From CAZJCK01 sp964544635 (lineage in GTDB: Bacteria > Zixibacteria > MSB-5A5 > GN15 > FEB-12), in contig CAZJCK010000015.1 in the NCBI GenBank assembly GCA_964544635.1, positions 1 through 54,132 of the forward strand: a stretch of DNA of 54,132 nt. Reading direction: 5' to 3'. Of this stretch, positions 26,332 to 35,569 are shown piece by piece. Positions within the stretch are counted from its first letter, which is position 1. Each line of letters starts with the position of its first letter. Both the position numbers and the translations under genes were made by a program. Below the pieces are notes generated by a model. The model was given only the letters and a program-made list of their open reading frames with translations, made no database searches and was not told where the DNA came from.

Positions 26332-26742
26332 ATGGAAAGGCAGCCGCATACCGATCCGGATAACCCCTATCCACAAAGCCTCGTCACCACCATTGAGGTC
26401 GTTTTCCCCTCCATGTGCAACCAGTTCGATACCCTCTTCGGCGGAGTGGCGCTGCAATGGATGGATCGGGCAGCCTGGATCTGCGCCACCCGGTTTGCCC
26501 GCCAGACGGTGGTGACGATTGCCTCCGACAAAATCGTGTTCAAGAGTCCGATTCGCGAGGGGGATATGGTCGAACTACGTGCCCGGGTGATCAAGCTGGG
26601 CAAGTCCTCGGTTACCTGCCGGGTCGACATGTATTCCGAACGCCCCCTCACCGGCCGCCGCCAGTTGGCCACCCATGGCGACTTCGTGATGGTTGCGATC
26701 GACGCCGATGGCCGTCCCAGCGCCATTACCCCGGCTATCTGA
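26332..26742 (+). CDS. Hotdog-fold acyl-CoA thioesterase (YciA/BFIT-like)
   Basis: This 136-residue single-hotdog protein should hydrolyse acyl-CoA esters. The hallmark segment is FDTLFGGVALQWMDRAAW (~32-49), which carries the active-site Asn/Asp-type residues and the GG loop of the acyl-CoA thioesterase II group; FKSPIREGDMVELRARV follows at ~70-86. The C-terminal strand contains HGDFVMVAID. The probable start is ATG 26332, without a strong ribosome site, so coupling to the GNAT gene is possible. Chain-length preference cannot be read from sequence. Confidence 0.9.
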   Translation: MERQPHTDPDNPYPQSLVTTIEVVFPSMCNQFDTLFGGVALQWMDRAAWICATRFARQTVVTIASDKIVFKSPIREGDMVELRARVIKLGKSSVTCRVDMYSERPLTGRRQLATHGDFVMVAIDADGRPSAITPAI

Positions 26743-26874
26743 ACGTAGACAACTCGCTAATAATAGACCTTTGTGTCGGTTATATTTTTGTTGTTCTGGC
26801 GGGTGAAAAGAATCACCTTATCTGCCGATTCTTAGCACAGGAGGAACGTCAACTGCCACAAGGAGATTCTGCCC

Positions 26875-29800
26875 ATGGCCAGGGTCGGTGATACATCTGA
26901 ACCGGTTCTGGACCGAGCCCCAATCAAGGACCTTGTTCTTGACAGTACCGACATTCTGATTGCCCATCTTGATCGGTGCTTTACGTTTGTCTATGTCAAT
27001 CGCGCCTATTCTGAGGCCGCGGGGAAGTCGCCCGACGACCTGATCGGCAAGCACTACTTCGAAGTCTTTCCGATCGAGGCCAATCGCGCCTACTTCCGAC
27101 AGGTGCTCGATACCGGGGAACCGGTCTATCTCTATGCCGAACCGTACAAGCCGACCGGTGAACGCCTGAATCGCGAGTACTACCGCGACTGGAGCATTTT
27201 GCCGGTCCGCGACGAGCGTGGAAAGACAGCCGGCATTACCATGTCCGGCACCGAGGTAACGCGCCGGGTCGATGAGCAGGCGGACCATATTCAGATTCAG
27301 AGCAGTTTTGAACTTCTGTTCGAGAGCCGACAACTGCTGGCGCTGCGGGCTGGACTGGACAACCGCGTCATCAAGGATGTCAGCCACGGGCTTGTCGAAT
27401 TTCTCGGCTACCCGGACCGTGACAGTCTACGGGGGCGCTCGGTCCTTGCCATCCTGGCTTTCGAGGAGGCCGATGAGCAGTTGAATCGAATGATGCGGGA
27501 GCGCGGCTTCATTACCGATCGGGAGGCGCAGCTCAAACGTGCTGACGGTTCGCTGGTGTGGATCGAAGCCACCGCCTGGGTAACCACCGACCGCGATACG
27601 GTCGAGGTCGTTATCCGCGACATTGCCGATCACCGAAAAATACGCGAGGAACTCGAGTACAGCGAGCGGTTGTATCGCCAGATGTTCGAGCGCAACGCCT
27701 CGGTCAAGCTGCTGATCGATCCCTCAGACGGCCGTATTGTCGATGCCAATCATGCCGCCTGCTCCTTCTACGGTTATGCCAGGAATGAATTCCAGCAACT
27801 GTGTATCACCGACATTAATGTCTGGCCGCCTGACGAGGTTGCCGCCGAAATGCAGCGGGCCGAGGTGGAGGAGCGAACCTACTTTCGCTTTCCGCACCGT
27901 CTGGCCGACGGTTCCATCCGCCAGGTCGAAGTATACAGCGGACCGGTTGAGATCGGCGGTAATCGACTGCTGCACTCGATTGTCCACGACGTTACCGATC
28001 GCGTCGAAGCGGAACGGTCGCTGGCCGAGAGTGAGCGCCGCTTCCGCGACTTTGTCGAAGGCACCGATGACTTCGTGGTACGTGTCGATACCACGGGGCG
28101 GTACCAGTATGCCAACGATGCCTCGATGCATTTCCTGGGTTTGGCGCCGGTCGACCTGATCGGAAAGTCTGCGTTCGACTTCATTCATGAAGCAGATCGG
28201 GCGCGAACCGAAAAGGCCTTTGCCTATTGGGTCAACAATCGCATTCGCTCAGCGAGCATTCAAAACCGCCAGGTCAAAGCCAATGGCGAGTTTGTTCATG
28301 TCTCGTGGAACGTCAACATGGCATATGATGCCAATGGTGTGCTGATTGGTGTCAACGGCATTGCCCGCGACATTACCCGCCTCAAAGAGATCGAGGAAGC
28401 GCTCTACTACACCCAGAAACAGTTCAAGGCAATCGCCGACTATACCTGCGACTGGGAGTACTGGCAGGACAGCAACGGCAACCTGCTCTGGGTGAATCCG
28501 TCAGTTACCGATCTGACCGGCTATACTGTTCGCGAGTGCCTGTCGATGATCGGATACCCGCTGCCGATGGTGCATGGCGACGATCGCGAGCGAGTCGCCG
28601 AGGCCCTGGCAAGCGATTCGGCGAGCGACCTGGAGTTCCGTCTTGTGCGCAAGGATGGTGTGGTGCGCTGGATGACCATCTCCTGGCGACCGATTCAACT
28701 CGACGACAGCCCGGCCGGCATACGGGCCAGCGTGCATGACATCACCGAACGCAAGGAAATGGAACAGCACCTGCTCGATCACCAGTTCGTACAGAAAGAG
28801 ATTGCCAGGGTCATCAACCTCGGCTGGTTTTATCATGATTTACCAGCCAATGAAGTGTTCTGGAGCGACCAGCTCTACGTGTTGTTCGGCAAAGACAAGA
28901 ACTCCTTCACGCCCAGTTATGATTCACTGAGGGAGTTTATCCATCCGGATGATCGGGATGTTATGAAGGCGGAATTCGACCGCTTGTTCTCCGAGCAGAC
29001 GATGATCACGTGTGAGTATCGGATTGTGCGTGGCGACGGTGACATCCGTAACCTGCTCGGCTTTGCCCGCATGCTGAAGAACGAATCCGGTGAGTCGAAT
29101 CGCGTGGTGGGAGCGGTGCTGGATGTTACCGAACGGAAACGTCACCAGGAGGAAATTGCCAGGGCCCAGAAATTGCAGTCGCTCGGGTCAGTGGCCGGCG
29201 GTATCGCCCACGAGTTCAACAACCTGTTGACGGGCGTGCTGGGTAACATTGCCATGGCGGTTGGTGAACTGAGTGTGGAGTCCGATGCCTACACCATGCT
29301 CAAGGAGGCCGAACGGATCGCCGAGCGCACCCGCGAACTGACCGCGCAGCTCTTGACCTTCTCGTCGGGTGGCAAACCGGTCATGCGCGAAGTTGATCTC
29401 GAGTCACTGGTAACCAACACCGTCCCGCTGCTGCTCAAGCGTTCCACTTGTACCGCCTCGTACGATATCCATGGCGATCTGCCGGCGATACGGGGCGATC
29501 GGGTGCAACTGACCCAGGTGATCAACAGTTTGGTGCTCAATGCCCGGGAGGCGATGGGCGACACCGGTGGCTTGGTGCGATTAATTGCCGACGTCACGGC
29601 CATTAATGAAACCAACGAATACTCATTGCCGGCCGGGTGCTACGTATGCCTGCGCGTGGTCGATCACGGTTTGGGCATCGCCGATACTGTGCGCCCGCGC
29701 ATCTTCGACCCGTTCTTCACGACCAAGCCAACCGGCCAGGGACTTGGTCTGGCGGCGTCGTACTCCATCGCCCGCAACCATGGCGGGCATCTGGCCCTTG

Positions 29801-30282
29801 AAGCGACATCGGGCAAGGGGTCGGTGTTCGCCCTCTATCTGCCGATCGCAGCACCGTACGAGCCGAGCCTGCAAAAGGCGGAAACCGACAGCGATGGTGA
29901 ACGGGTGGTGCGGGTGCTGGTGATGGACGATGAAGAGTCGCTCTGCCGCCTTGCCGAAAAAATCCTGAAGCGGCGCGGCTATGTTGTCGACACCGCGTTC
30001 GATGGCAGCAGAGCCATCGAACTGGTCAGGGAGCGCCACGCCGCCTCGACGCACTACGACTTCGCCATCCTCGACCTGTCGGTCCCCGGCGACATCGGCG
30101 GCGAGAAAGCGCTGGCCGCCATACGCCAGATCTGCCCCGACATCAGGGCGATCGTGTGCAGCGGCTATGCCGAGGATCCGGTCATGGCCGACCACGAAGC
30201 GTATGGGTTCAACGCCGCGCTGGGCAAACCCTACCTGCCCAATGACCTCTACAGCGTGGTCGACTCCATCCTCGAACGATAG
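26875..30282 (+). CDS. Hybrid sensor histidine kinase with six PAS domains and a receiver
   Basis: This 1135-residue cytoplasmic kinase has no membrane segment. I count six PAS units, roughly 20-130, 143-255, 265-380, 387-505, 511-630 and 640-755; most end in a PAC-like DVTDR/DITER sequence. The HisKA helix follows with phospho-acceptor His779 in AGGIAHEFNNLL. The HATPase domain (~860-1005) shows DHGLGIADTVRPRIFDPFFTT-type motifs (GLGIAD, FDPFFTT, GQGLGLA). A C-terminal receiver (~1015-1133) has Asp1067 in AILDLSVPG and Lys in LGKPYLP. Input is likely one or several small ligands or redox cues. There is no output domain and no response regulator beside it, so phosphotransfer to a distant partner is expected. 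The ribosome site AAGGAG precedes ATG 26875, and an inverted repeat GGTGA-N6-TCACC (26802-26817) lies upstream. Confidence 0.94.
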   Translation: MARVGDTSEPVLDRAPIKDLVLDSTDILIAHLDRCFTFVYVNRAYSEAAGKSPDDLIGKHYFEVFPIEANRAYFRQVLDTGEPVYLYAEPYKPTGERLNREYYRDWSILPVRDERGKTAGITMSGTEVTRRVDEQADHIQIQSSFELLFESRQLLALRAGLDNRVIKDVSHGLVEFLGYPDRDSLRGRSVLAILAFEEADEQLNRMMRERGFITDREAQLKRADGSLVWIEATAWVTTDRDTVEVVIRDIADHRKIREELEYSERLYRQMFERNASVKLLIDPSDGRIVDANHAACSFYGYARNEFQQLCITDINVWPPDEVAAEMQRAEVEERTYFRFPHRLADGSIRQVEVYSGPVEIGGNRLLHSIVHDVTDRVEAERSLAESERRFRDFVEGTDDFVVRVDTTGRYQYANDASMHFLGLAPVDLIGKSAFDFIHEADRARTEKAFAYWVNNRIRSASIQNRQVKANGEFVHVSWNVNMAYDANGVLIGVNGIARDITRLKEIEEALYYTQKQFKAIADYTCDWEYWQDSNGNLLWVNPSVTDLTGYTVRECLSMIGYPLPMVHGDDRERVAEALASDSASDLEFRLVRKDGVVRWMTISWRPIQLDDSPAGIRASVHDITERKEMEQHLLDHQFVQKEIARVINLGWFYHDLPANEVFWSDQLYVLFGKDKNSFTPSYDSLREFIHPDDRDVMKAEFDRLFSEQTMITCEYRIVRGDGDIRNLLGFARMLKNESGESNRVVGAVLDVTERKRHQEEIARAQKLQSLGSVAGGIAHEFNNLLTGVLGNIAMAVGELSVESDAYTMLKEAERIAERTRELTAQLLTFSSGGKPVMREVDLESLVTNTVPLLLKRSTCTASYDIHGDLPAIRGDRVQLTQVINSLVLNAREAMGDTGGLVRLIADVTAINETNEYSLPAGCYVCLRVVDHGLGIADTVRPRIFDPFFTTKPTGQGLGLAASYSIARNHGGHLALEATSGKGSVFALYLPIAAPYEPSLQKAETDSDGERVVRVLVMDDEESLCRLAEKILKRRGYVVDTAFDGSRAIELVRERHAASTHYDFAILDLSVPGDIGGEKALAAIRQICPDIRAIVCSGYAEDPVMADHEAYGFNAALGKPYLPNDLYSVVDSILER

Positions 30283-30347
30283 CCGCTTGCCCCGCACTTG
30301 TTGTCTGCCTACCTTGATCGCGTAACCCGATAGCGAAAGGCAGAACG

Positions 30348-31154
30348 ATGCGTTCTCATACAGTCCACGCCCTGATTGTGCTAACAGCGACGCTCTCGCT
30401 CGTCATACTGAGCTGCACCGGTCATGATACGGCGGGCGAAATCGAGGGGATCGAGCTGTCGCTCGACACGGTGGTGATCGACACCAGCGCCGGCGATTGT
30501 GAGCCGGACACGACCACCCGCTGCGCAAAGATTTACATCAGCTACCCGGTCGTAACGGGTGGCGTGCCGGATGCCGTACGCGATTCGGTCAACCGCGCTA
30601 TCGTCGACCTGGCGGCGCCGCAAATGCCGGGGAAGGGACAGGCGCAGGTCGAGCGGGCGGTCGAGTTTTTCCTCAGGGCATTCGAAGAGTCGCTCGACGA
30701 TTTCAACCAGTCGTGGCGGCACCGTGGCGAGGTAGCGATCCGTTTTTCCAACGATCGGATGGTCTGTATCCGGGCCGACGAGTTCAGTTACACCGGCGGC
30801 GCCCACCCCAACAGTGAAAGCCGGATCGTGATGCGGAGCCTGAACGACGGTTCGGTGCTGACCATCGACGATCTGCTGGTCGACAACTGGCGGCCGGCCA
30901 TCGAGGGGATTGCCGAAGATCATTTTCGGGCGGCGAATGACATCCCCGATACGGTGTCACTTGGCGAGGCGGGGTACTGGGGGTTCGAGGACGGTTTCGT
31001 GATGCCGGAGAATATCGGGGTGAACGGTGTGGGGGTGGTGTTTCATTACAATGCGTATGAGGTCGGGCCGTACGCGGCCGGCGCGACCGAGTTTGTCATT
31101 CCGTTCCTGGCGATCGAAGGCTTTATCGATATGAACGGCCCGCTGGGGGAGTAG
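30348..31154 (+). CDS. DUF3298/RsiV-like lipoprotein
   Basis: This 268-residue lipoprotein has a signal peptide with lipobox VILSC (lipidated Cys23). The mature part begins with a DUF4163-like segment (IYISYPVVTGGVPDAVRDSVN), followed by the DUF3298 domain, recognised by YTGGAHPNSESRIVMRSLNDG (in parts TGGAHPN and SLNDGSVLTIDDLL) and by YEVGPYAAGATEFVIPF near the C-terminus. Such proteins are cell-surface or periplasmic; related domains occur in RsiV, where they bind lysozyme, and in many lipoproteins of unknown role. It lies 65 bases after the hybrid kinase gene, with AAAGG before the ATG, and may be co-transcribed with it. Confidence 0.85.
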   Translation: MRSHTVHALIVLTATLSLVILSCTGHDTAGEIEGIELSLDTVVIDTSAGDCEPDTTTRCAKIYISYPVVTGGVPDAVRDSVNRAIVDLAAPQMPGKGQAQVERAVEFFLRAFEESLDDFNQSWRHRGEVAIRFSNDRMVCIRADEFSYTGGAHPNSESRIVMRSLNDGSVLTIDDLLVDNWRPAIEGIAEDHFRAANDIPDTVSLGEAGYWGFEDGFVMPENIGVNGVGVVFHYNAYEVGPYAAGATEFVIPFLAIEGFIDMNGPLGE

Positions 31155-31424
31155 GGAGGCGTTCATCTCCCGCGCAGCGCGTACATCCTCGTGCGCGCTG
31201 AAGTCTCGATCTGTACATCGTGCACATCCTCGTACCCGCTGCACATTAGGGGGGCGAACACGCCGGGCAGTTTGAGGAGAAGCCGGCGGTCGCGTGAGTT
31301 AGTGGGCACGAGTACGTACCCGCTGCCAATGTGACGGGTGCGTCATCGCCATACGTGTACCCTCCTCCTTGCCCTTCTCCTCCCCACCCCCTATATTCCG
31401 TCGCACACAAAACGGAGATCAAGC

Positions 31425-32315
31425 ATGGCGCATATACAGATTCCCGACGCTGAGGCGTTGTTAGACAAAGAGTTCAAGGTCCTCGACCATGGTTTCGTAC
31501 GCCTCGTCGACTACATGGGCGGCGACCAGGCCATCGTCCAGGCAGCCCGCGTGAGCTACGGCGAAGGCACCAAGAAGGTCAGCCAGGACCGCGGCCTCAT
31601 CCGCTACCTGATGCGCCACCGTCACACCACCCCGTTCGAAATGGTCGAGTTCAAGTTCCACGTCAAGCTGCCGATCTTCGTGGCGCGCCAGTGGATACGT
31701 CACCGCTCAGCCAACGTCAACGAGTACTCCGGGCGCTACAGTGTGATGCGCGAGGAGTTCTTTCTGCCGGAACCGGATGAAATCCGCTACCAGTCCGAGG
31801 TCAACAAGCAGGGGCGCTCGTCCGAGGAGGTCCCCGACGAGCTGAAACGCGAACTGCTGGCGTACCTCAAGCAGTCGCAGTCCGAGGCATACGAAAAGTA
31901 TGAGCAGTATGTCGAGACCGGCCTGGCCCGCGAGCTGGCGAGGATCAACCTGCCGTTATCGCTCTACACCGAGTGGTACTGGAAGATCGACCTGCATAAC
32001 CTGTTCCATTTCCTCAAGTTGCGGATGGACCCGCATGCCCAGAAGGAGATCCAGGACTACGCGTTGGTGATGGCTGACATGGTGAGGGCGGTCTGCCCGA
32101 TGGCGTACGAGGCGTTTTTGGATTACCAGGTCACCAGCGAGTATTTCTCCGGTCCGGAGCTTGCGATCGTATGGGATCTTCTGATGGCGGCCGACTTCGA
32201 TCTCGACACCCTGGTCGATCATGGTTTGAGCAAACGGGAGGCGCGCGAGTTCATCGAGAAGATGGATCGCATCCGCCGGATGAAGGGATCGGTCGACCGG
32301 GTAGCGGGTCAGTGA
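31425..32315 (+). CDS. thyX: Flavin-dependent thymidylate synthase
   Basis: This 296-residue enzyme makes dTMP from dUMP with methylene-tetrahydrofolate and reduced FAD. The ThyX signature RHRx7S is present as RHRSANVNEYS (~91-101), followed by GRYS. FAD- and substrate-binding residues are suggested by MRHRHTTPFE (~65-74) and by RINLPLSLYTEWYWKIDLHNL (in parts RINLPLS and TEWYWKIDLHNLFHF). I choose ATG 31425, with GGAG seven bases upstream; an upstream in-frame start at 31338 would add an atypical hydrophobic leader. The protein is longer than many ThyX proteins (~220-250) but within the range seen in Bacteroidota-like lineages. No thyA is in the window. Confidence 0.95.
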   Translation: MAHIQIPDAEALLDKEFKVLDHGFVRLVDYMGGDQAIVQAARVSYGEGTKKVSQDRGLIRYLMRHRHTTPFEMVEFKFHVKLPIFVARQWIRHRSANVNEYSGRYSVMREEFFLPEPDEIRYQSEVNKQGRSSEEVPDELKRELLAYLKQSQSEAYEKYEQYVETGLARELARINLPLSLYTEWYWKIDLHNLFHFLKLRMDPHAQKEIQDYALVMADMVRAVCPMAYEAFLDYQVTSEYFSGPELAIVWDLLMAADFDLDTLVDHGLSKREAREFIEKMDRIRRMKGSVDRVAGQ

Positions 32316-32387
32316 TCAGTGCGTAATATGGGCGTTCTTTTGACCGGTATGGCCGATGCTGGCGCCCCGCCCCACCCGCCTATTTTC

Positions 32388-32416
32388 TTGACATTACCGG
32401 AAAAATGTACTTTACT
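32388..32416 (+). promoter_or_regulatory. Possible promoter of the sphingolipid-like operon
   Basis: TTGACA (32388-32393) is followed after 17 bases by TTTACT (32411-32416). The -35 is perfect, the -10 only fair. The spacer contains GGAAAAATGT, the same ten bases that follow TTGACA in front of the aldolase gene (2271-2280). A second -10-like TATAGT lies at 32451-32456. Confidence 0.35.
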
Positions 32417-32473
32417 TGACCGTTTCGGACAGTAAGCTGTTGATACATAGTATAGTGCGAAGGAGCGCCCCTG

Positions 32474-33697
32474 TTGCAGTCAGAACGCAAGGCCGAGCTG
32501 GCTTATACCGATCTCTTTGATAAGGCCGTCACCTTTGAAGCCTCCCGCCAGGTCAAGGCCCTCGGAATTTACCCCTACTTCCACGCCACCGAATCAGAAC
32601 TGGGTGATGAAGTTGTCATCGAAGGGAAGAAGTGCATTCAGGTCGGCTCCAACAATTACCTGGGGCTGGTCAACCATCCGAAAGTCAAAGAAGCCGCGGC
32701 TGCCGCGGCCATGAAGTATGGTTCCGGCTGTACCGGATCGCGTTTTCTTAACGGTACTCTCGATCTGCACAACGAGTTAGAGCACCGTCTGGCTAAATTC
32801 ATGAAGCGCCAGCGGGCGCTCTGTTTCTCGACCGGCTTCCAGACCAACCTCGGCACGATATCCACTCTGGTCGGCAAGAACGACGCCGTGGTGATCGACC
32901 GCCAGGTGCATGCCTGTATTGTTGACGGTTGCCGGTTGTCGTACGGCAAGCTGTACAAGTTCGCGCACAATGACATGAAGGATCTTGCCCGGGTGCTGGC
33001 AAATGTGCGCGACACCGTTAAGGGCGGCATTCTGATTGCTGTCGACGGTGTCTTCTCGATGGAGGGCGACATCATCGAACTGCCCGAGCTGGTTGATCTG
33101 GCCGACCAGTACGGGGCGCGGGTGCTGGTTGACGATGCCCATGCCATCGGCGTACTGGGCGAAAGCGGCGCCGGCACGGCCCAGCATTTCAATATGATCG
33201 ACCGGGTCGGCCTCACGACCGGGACCTTCTCCAAGTCGTTCGCCTCGCTCGGCGGCTTTGTGGCCGGCGATGACGATGTGCTGGAGTTCCTGCAGCACAA
33301 GGCGCGGGCGCTGATATTCTCCGCCTCGATCCCGCCGTCCAACGCCGCGGCGGTGCTGGCGGCTCTCGATATCATCGAGGCGGAACCGGAACGTCGGGAA
33401 AGTGTCTGGAAGAACACCCTGCGGATGCAGCGCGAGTTCCGCAACCTCGGTTTCGATATTGGTGAGACGGCAACCCCGATCGTGCCGATTGTGGTCGGAG
33501 AAGATCTCGATGCCTTCGCATTCTGGAAAGAGCTGTTCGACAACGGCGTCTTCACCAATCCGGTCATTTCGCCGGCGGTGCCGCCGGGGCGCGCGCTGAT
33601 CCGGACATCGTACACCGCCACTCATACCGATGAGCAGCTCGACCGGGTAATCGAGGTGATTGCCGATGTCGGGCGCAAACGCGGTTTGATTTCCTGA
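32474..33697 (+). CDS. Alpha-oxoamine synthase, serine palmitoyltransferase-like
   Basis: This 407-residue PLP enzyme condenses an acyl-CoA or acyl-ACP with an amino acid. The PLP lysine is Lys254 in TGTFSKSFASLGGF; the cofactor Asp/His segment reads VLVDDAHAIGVLGESGAG (~220-237), and SNNYLGL (~59-65) and GSGCTGSRFLNGT (~83-95) are hallmarks of the family. The GTFSKS-type sequence and the opening ALGIYPYFHATES resemble bacterial serine palmitoyltransferases more than KBL or BioF, which usually have GTLGKA. The start is TTG with AAGGAG nine bases upstream. It is the first gene of an operon with a large GNAT-like acyltransferase and a lipoprotein, which supports a role in sphingoid-base formation. 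8-amino-7-oxononanoate or aminoketone synthesis remains possible. Confidence 0.85.
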   Translation: MQSERKAELAYTDLFDKAVTFEASRQVKALGIYPYFHATESELGDEVVIEGKKCIQVGSNNYLGLVNHPKVKEAAAAAAMKYGSGCTGSRFLNGTLDLHNELEHRLAKFMKRQRALCFSTGFQTNLGTISTLVGKNDAVVIDRQVHACIVDGCRLSYGKLYKFAHNDMKDLARVLANVRDTVKGGILIAVDGVFSMEGDIIELPELVDLADQYGARVLVDDAHAIGVLGESGAGTAQHFNMIDRVGLTTGTFSKSFASLGGFVAGDDDVLEFLQHKARALIFSASIPPSNAAAVLAALDIIEAEPERRESVWKNTLRMQREFRNLGFDIGETATPIVPIVVGEDLDAFAFWKELFDNGVFTNPVISPAVPPGRALIRTSYTATHTDEQLDRVIEVIADVGRKRGLIS

Positions 33698-33703
33698 CGA
33701 CCT

Positions 33704-34831
33704 ATGGCCAATGTCGAAATTGTCCCCGTTGAGTCGACTGCCCAGCTCAATCAGTTCATCAAGTATCCGAACAAGCTGTATGCGGACGACCCCAATTATG
33801 TGGCGCCGCTGATATCAGAGCGCAAAGAATTCTTCGACTTCAAGAGTAATCCGTTCTATCGCAACGCCAAGGTGCAGTTGTTTCTGGCTATGGACGGCAA
33901 GACCGTGACGGGCCGCATCGCTACCTGTATCAATTACACGCATAACGAGTTCCATGGCGACCAGACCGGCTTTTTCGGCTTTTTCGATTGTCCCGACGAC
34001 TACGATATCGCCCACCCGATGTTGAAAGTGGCGATGATCACGTTGAAGAAAGAGGGGATGGATCGGATGCGCGGGCCGATGAATTTCTCCACCAATCATG
34101 AGTGCGGTTTCCTGGTCGAGGGGTTCGATTCGCCACCCTGTATCATGATGCCGTACAACCAGCCGTATTTGCCGCGTCTGGCCGAACGGTTTGGTCTGAA
34201 GAAGGTGATGGACCTGCTGGCGTATGTCTCACCTCCCGGTTATTCCATGAGTGAGCGATATGAGCGGATCCTCAAGCGCAAGCTGGAGAAAGCGGAAGTG
34301 ACTGTCCGTCCGATCAACATGGCCAAGTTCGACGACGAGGTGCGGACGATTAATGATATTTACACCCAGGCCTGGGAATCGAACTGGGGATTTGTGCCGA
34401 TGCCGGAGGACGAGTTCTTTCACATGGCGCGGCAGATGAAGCAGATTGTCGATCCCGATTTGATCCTGATCGCCGAACACCGGGGCCGGCCGGTGGCGTT
34501 CTCGATGGCTCTGCCCGATATCAACAGGGCGCTGATTCATATGAACGGGCGGCTGCTGCCGTTCGGTATTTTCAAACTGCTGTGGCACACCAAGATCCGC
34601 AACAAGATCAACAAGTGCCGGATTCTCACGCTGGGGGTGATTCCGGAGTTTCGCAATCGCGGTATCGATGGTATGTTGTATGTGGAAACCTACAACCGCG
34701 GCCCGGTCAACGGTTACGACTATGGCGAGGCGTCGTGGATCCTCGAAACCAATGAGCGGATGCGCAACGCCCTGGAGGCGATGGGGTTTGTGCCCGACAA
34801 GCGATATCGCATCGTCGAAATGCCGCTGTAA
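33704..34831 (+). CDS. Large GNAT-like N-acyltransferase
   Basis: This 375-residue protein begins seven bases after the serine palmitoyltransferase-like gene. Its N-terminal half opens with FIKYPNKLYADDPNYVAPL and FYRNAKVQLFLA, and contains GFFGFFDCPDDYD and MRGPMNFSTNHECGFLVEGFD (parts MRGPMNFSTN and CGFLVEGF). The C-terminal half ends in a GNAT core with an acetyl-CoA loop-like GVIPEFRNRGIDGMLY (~310-325). Proteins of this size and layout are usually annotated as YghO-like or GNAT N-acetyltransferases. In Caulobacter a GNAT-like protein genetically linked to serine palmitoyltransferase is the bacterial ceramide synthase. By position and fold this gene is a candidate for the N-acylation step, but homology to that enzyme is not verified here. 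No membrane segment is obvious. Confidence 0.75.
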   Translation: MANVEIVPVESTAQLNQFIKYPNKLYADDPNYVAPLISERKEFFDFKSNPFYRNAKVQLFLAMDGKTVTGRIATCINYTHNEFHGDQTGFFGFFDCPDDYDIAHPMLKVAMITLKKEGMDRMRGPMNFSTNHECGFLVEGFDSPPCIMMPYNQPYLPRLAERFGLKKVMDLLAYVSPPGYSMSERYERILKRKLEKAEVTVRPINMAKFDDEVRTINDIYTQAWESNWGFVPMPEDEFFHMARQMKQIVDPDLILIAEHRGRPVAFSMALPDINRALIHMNGRLLPFGIFKLLWHTKIRNKINKCRILTLGVIPEFRNRGIDGMLYVETYNRGPVNGYDYGEASWILETNERMRNALEAMGFVPDKRYRIVEMPL

Positions 34832-34844
34832 TCACGAGGTTGGC

Positions 34845-35393
34845 ATGAAACGCAGCCACATGCTCGGTATTCTTTTTCTCGTCAGCTTAATGACAGTCCT
34901 GGCCGCCTGTACCAGCCGGTACCGGCTCGACCTGTTCTTCGAAGAGCGCGGCCGGCAGTTCAGGGTGGAGGTGGAGCGTTCGGAGTATTACCTCGATGCT
35001 GCCGTCGGCGATCCGTACACCCAGCCCAGGCTGGAAGAAGGCACGACCACAGTGGCGCTGTTGCACCTGAGTGTCTCCGGGCGGCCGTTCATGGATACGG
35101 TCGAGCAGAAGTTTGTCATGGACGATCAGTTGCGGTGCCGATTGTATGTCGAACTGCCGGAAGGATGGCCGCGCGAGCCGTTTGCGCTGGGCGATCGCTC
35201 GATTCTGCAGGTACTCGGACGGTACGAATGGCCGCCGGAAGAACTGATCTTCCCCGCCCAAAGCGGTACCGCGACGATTGATTCGGTGACCTCGGATCAG
35301 TTGTATCTCACATTGACTGATGGCCGGTATGTCAATTCGGTCGGGCGCGATGTCTCGCTGTATGGCCAGGTCAAGTTTCGGATCAATCGGTAA
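34845..35393 (+). CDS. Lipoprotein of unknown function
   Basis: I do not recognise this 182-residue protein beyond its lipoprotein signal: MKRSHMLGILFLV followed by the lipobox VLAAC (Cys22). The mature part looks beta-rich, with repeated acidic and aromatic strands (YRLDLFFEERGRQFRVEVER, YEWPPEELIFPAQSG) and no catalytic motif. The ATG at 34845 follows GAGG at good spacing and lies 13 bases after the acyltransferase stop codon, so it belongs to the same operon. A role in handling or exporting the product of the two upstream enzymes is conceivable but unsupported by sequence. Confidence 0.8.
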   Translation: MKRSHMLGILFLVSLMTVLAACTSRYRLDLFFEERGRQFRVEVERSEYYLDAAVGDPYTQPRLEEGTTTVALLHLSVSGRPFMDTVEQKFVMDDQLRCRLYVELPEGWPREPFALGDRSILQVLGRYEWPPEELIFPAQSGTATIDSVTSDQLYLTLTDGRYVNSVGRDVSLYGQVKFRINR

Positions 35394-35569
35394 GACTCCC
35401 CCTTTCGGTCGTATTAAATTACTGGGCGGCAATGATTTGATTTGCATTAAGTCGGCCGTCGTCGACCGGACATCTTTCTGTTCGTCAGTGTTTCCGTCGG
35501 GTAAATAATACCAGATTAGGTCGGCATTGGTAAGCCGCTGTATATGGCGGTTTTACGGGGTTTTTGGGC

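Noticed and set aside
31155..31424. Near-repeat of TACATCCTCGT in the gap before thyX (31181-31200 and 31222-31241)
   Set aside because: Only two copies of about 20 bases with three differences; no structure or promoter I could support. The rest of this gap shows no gene.
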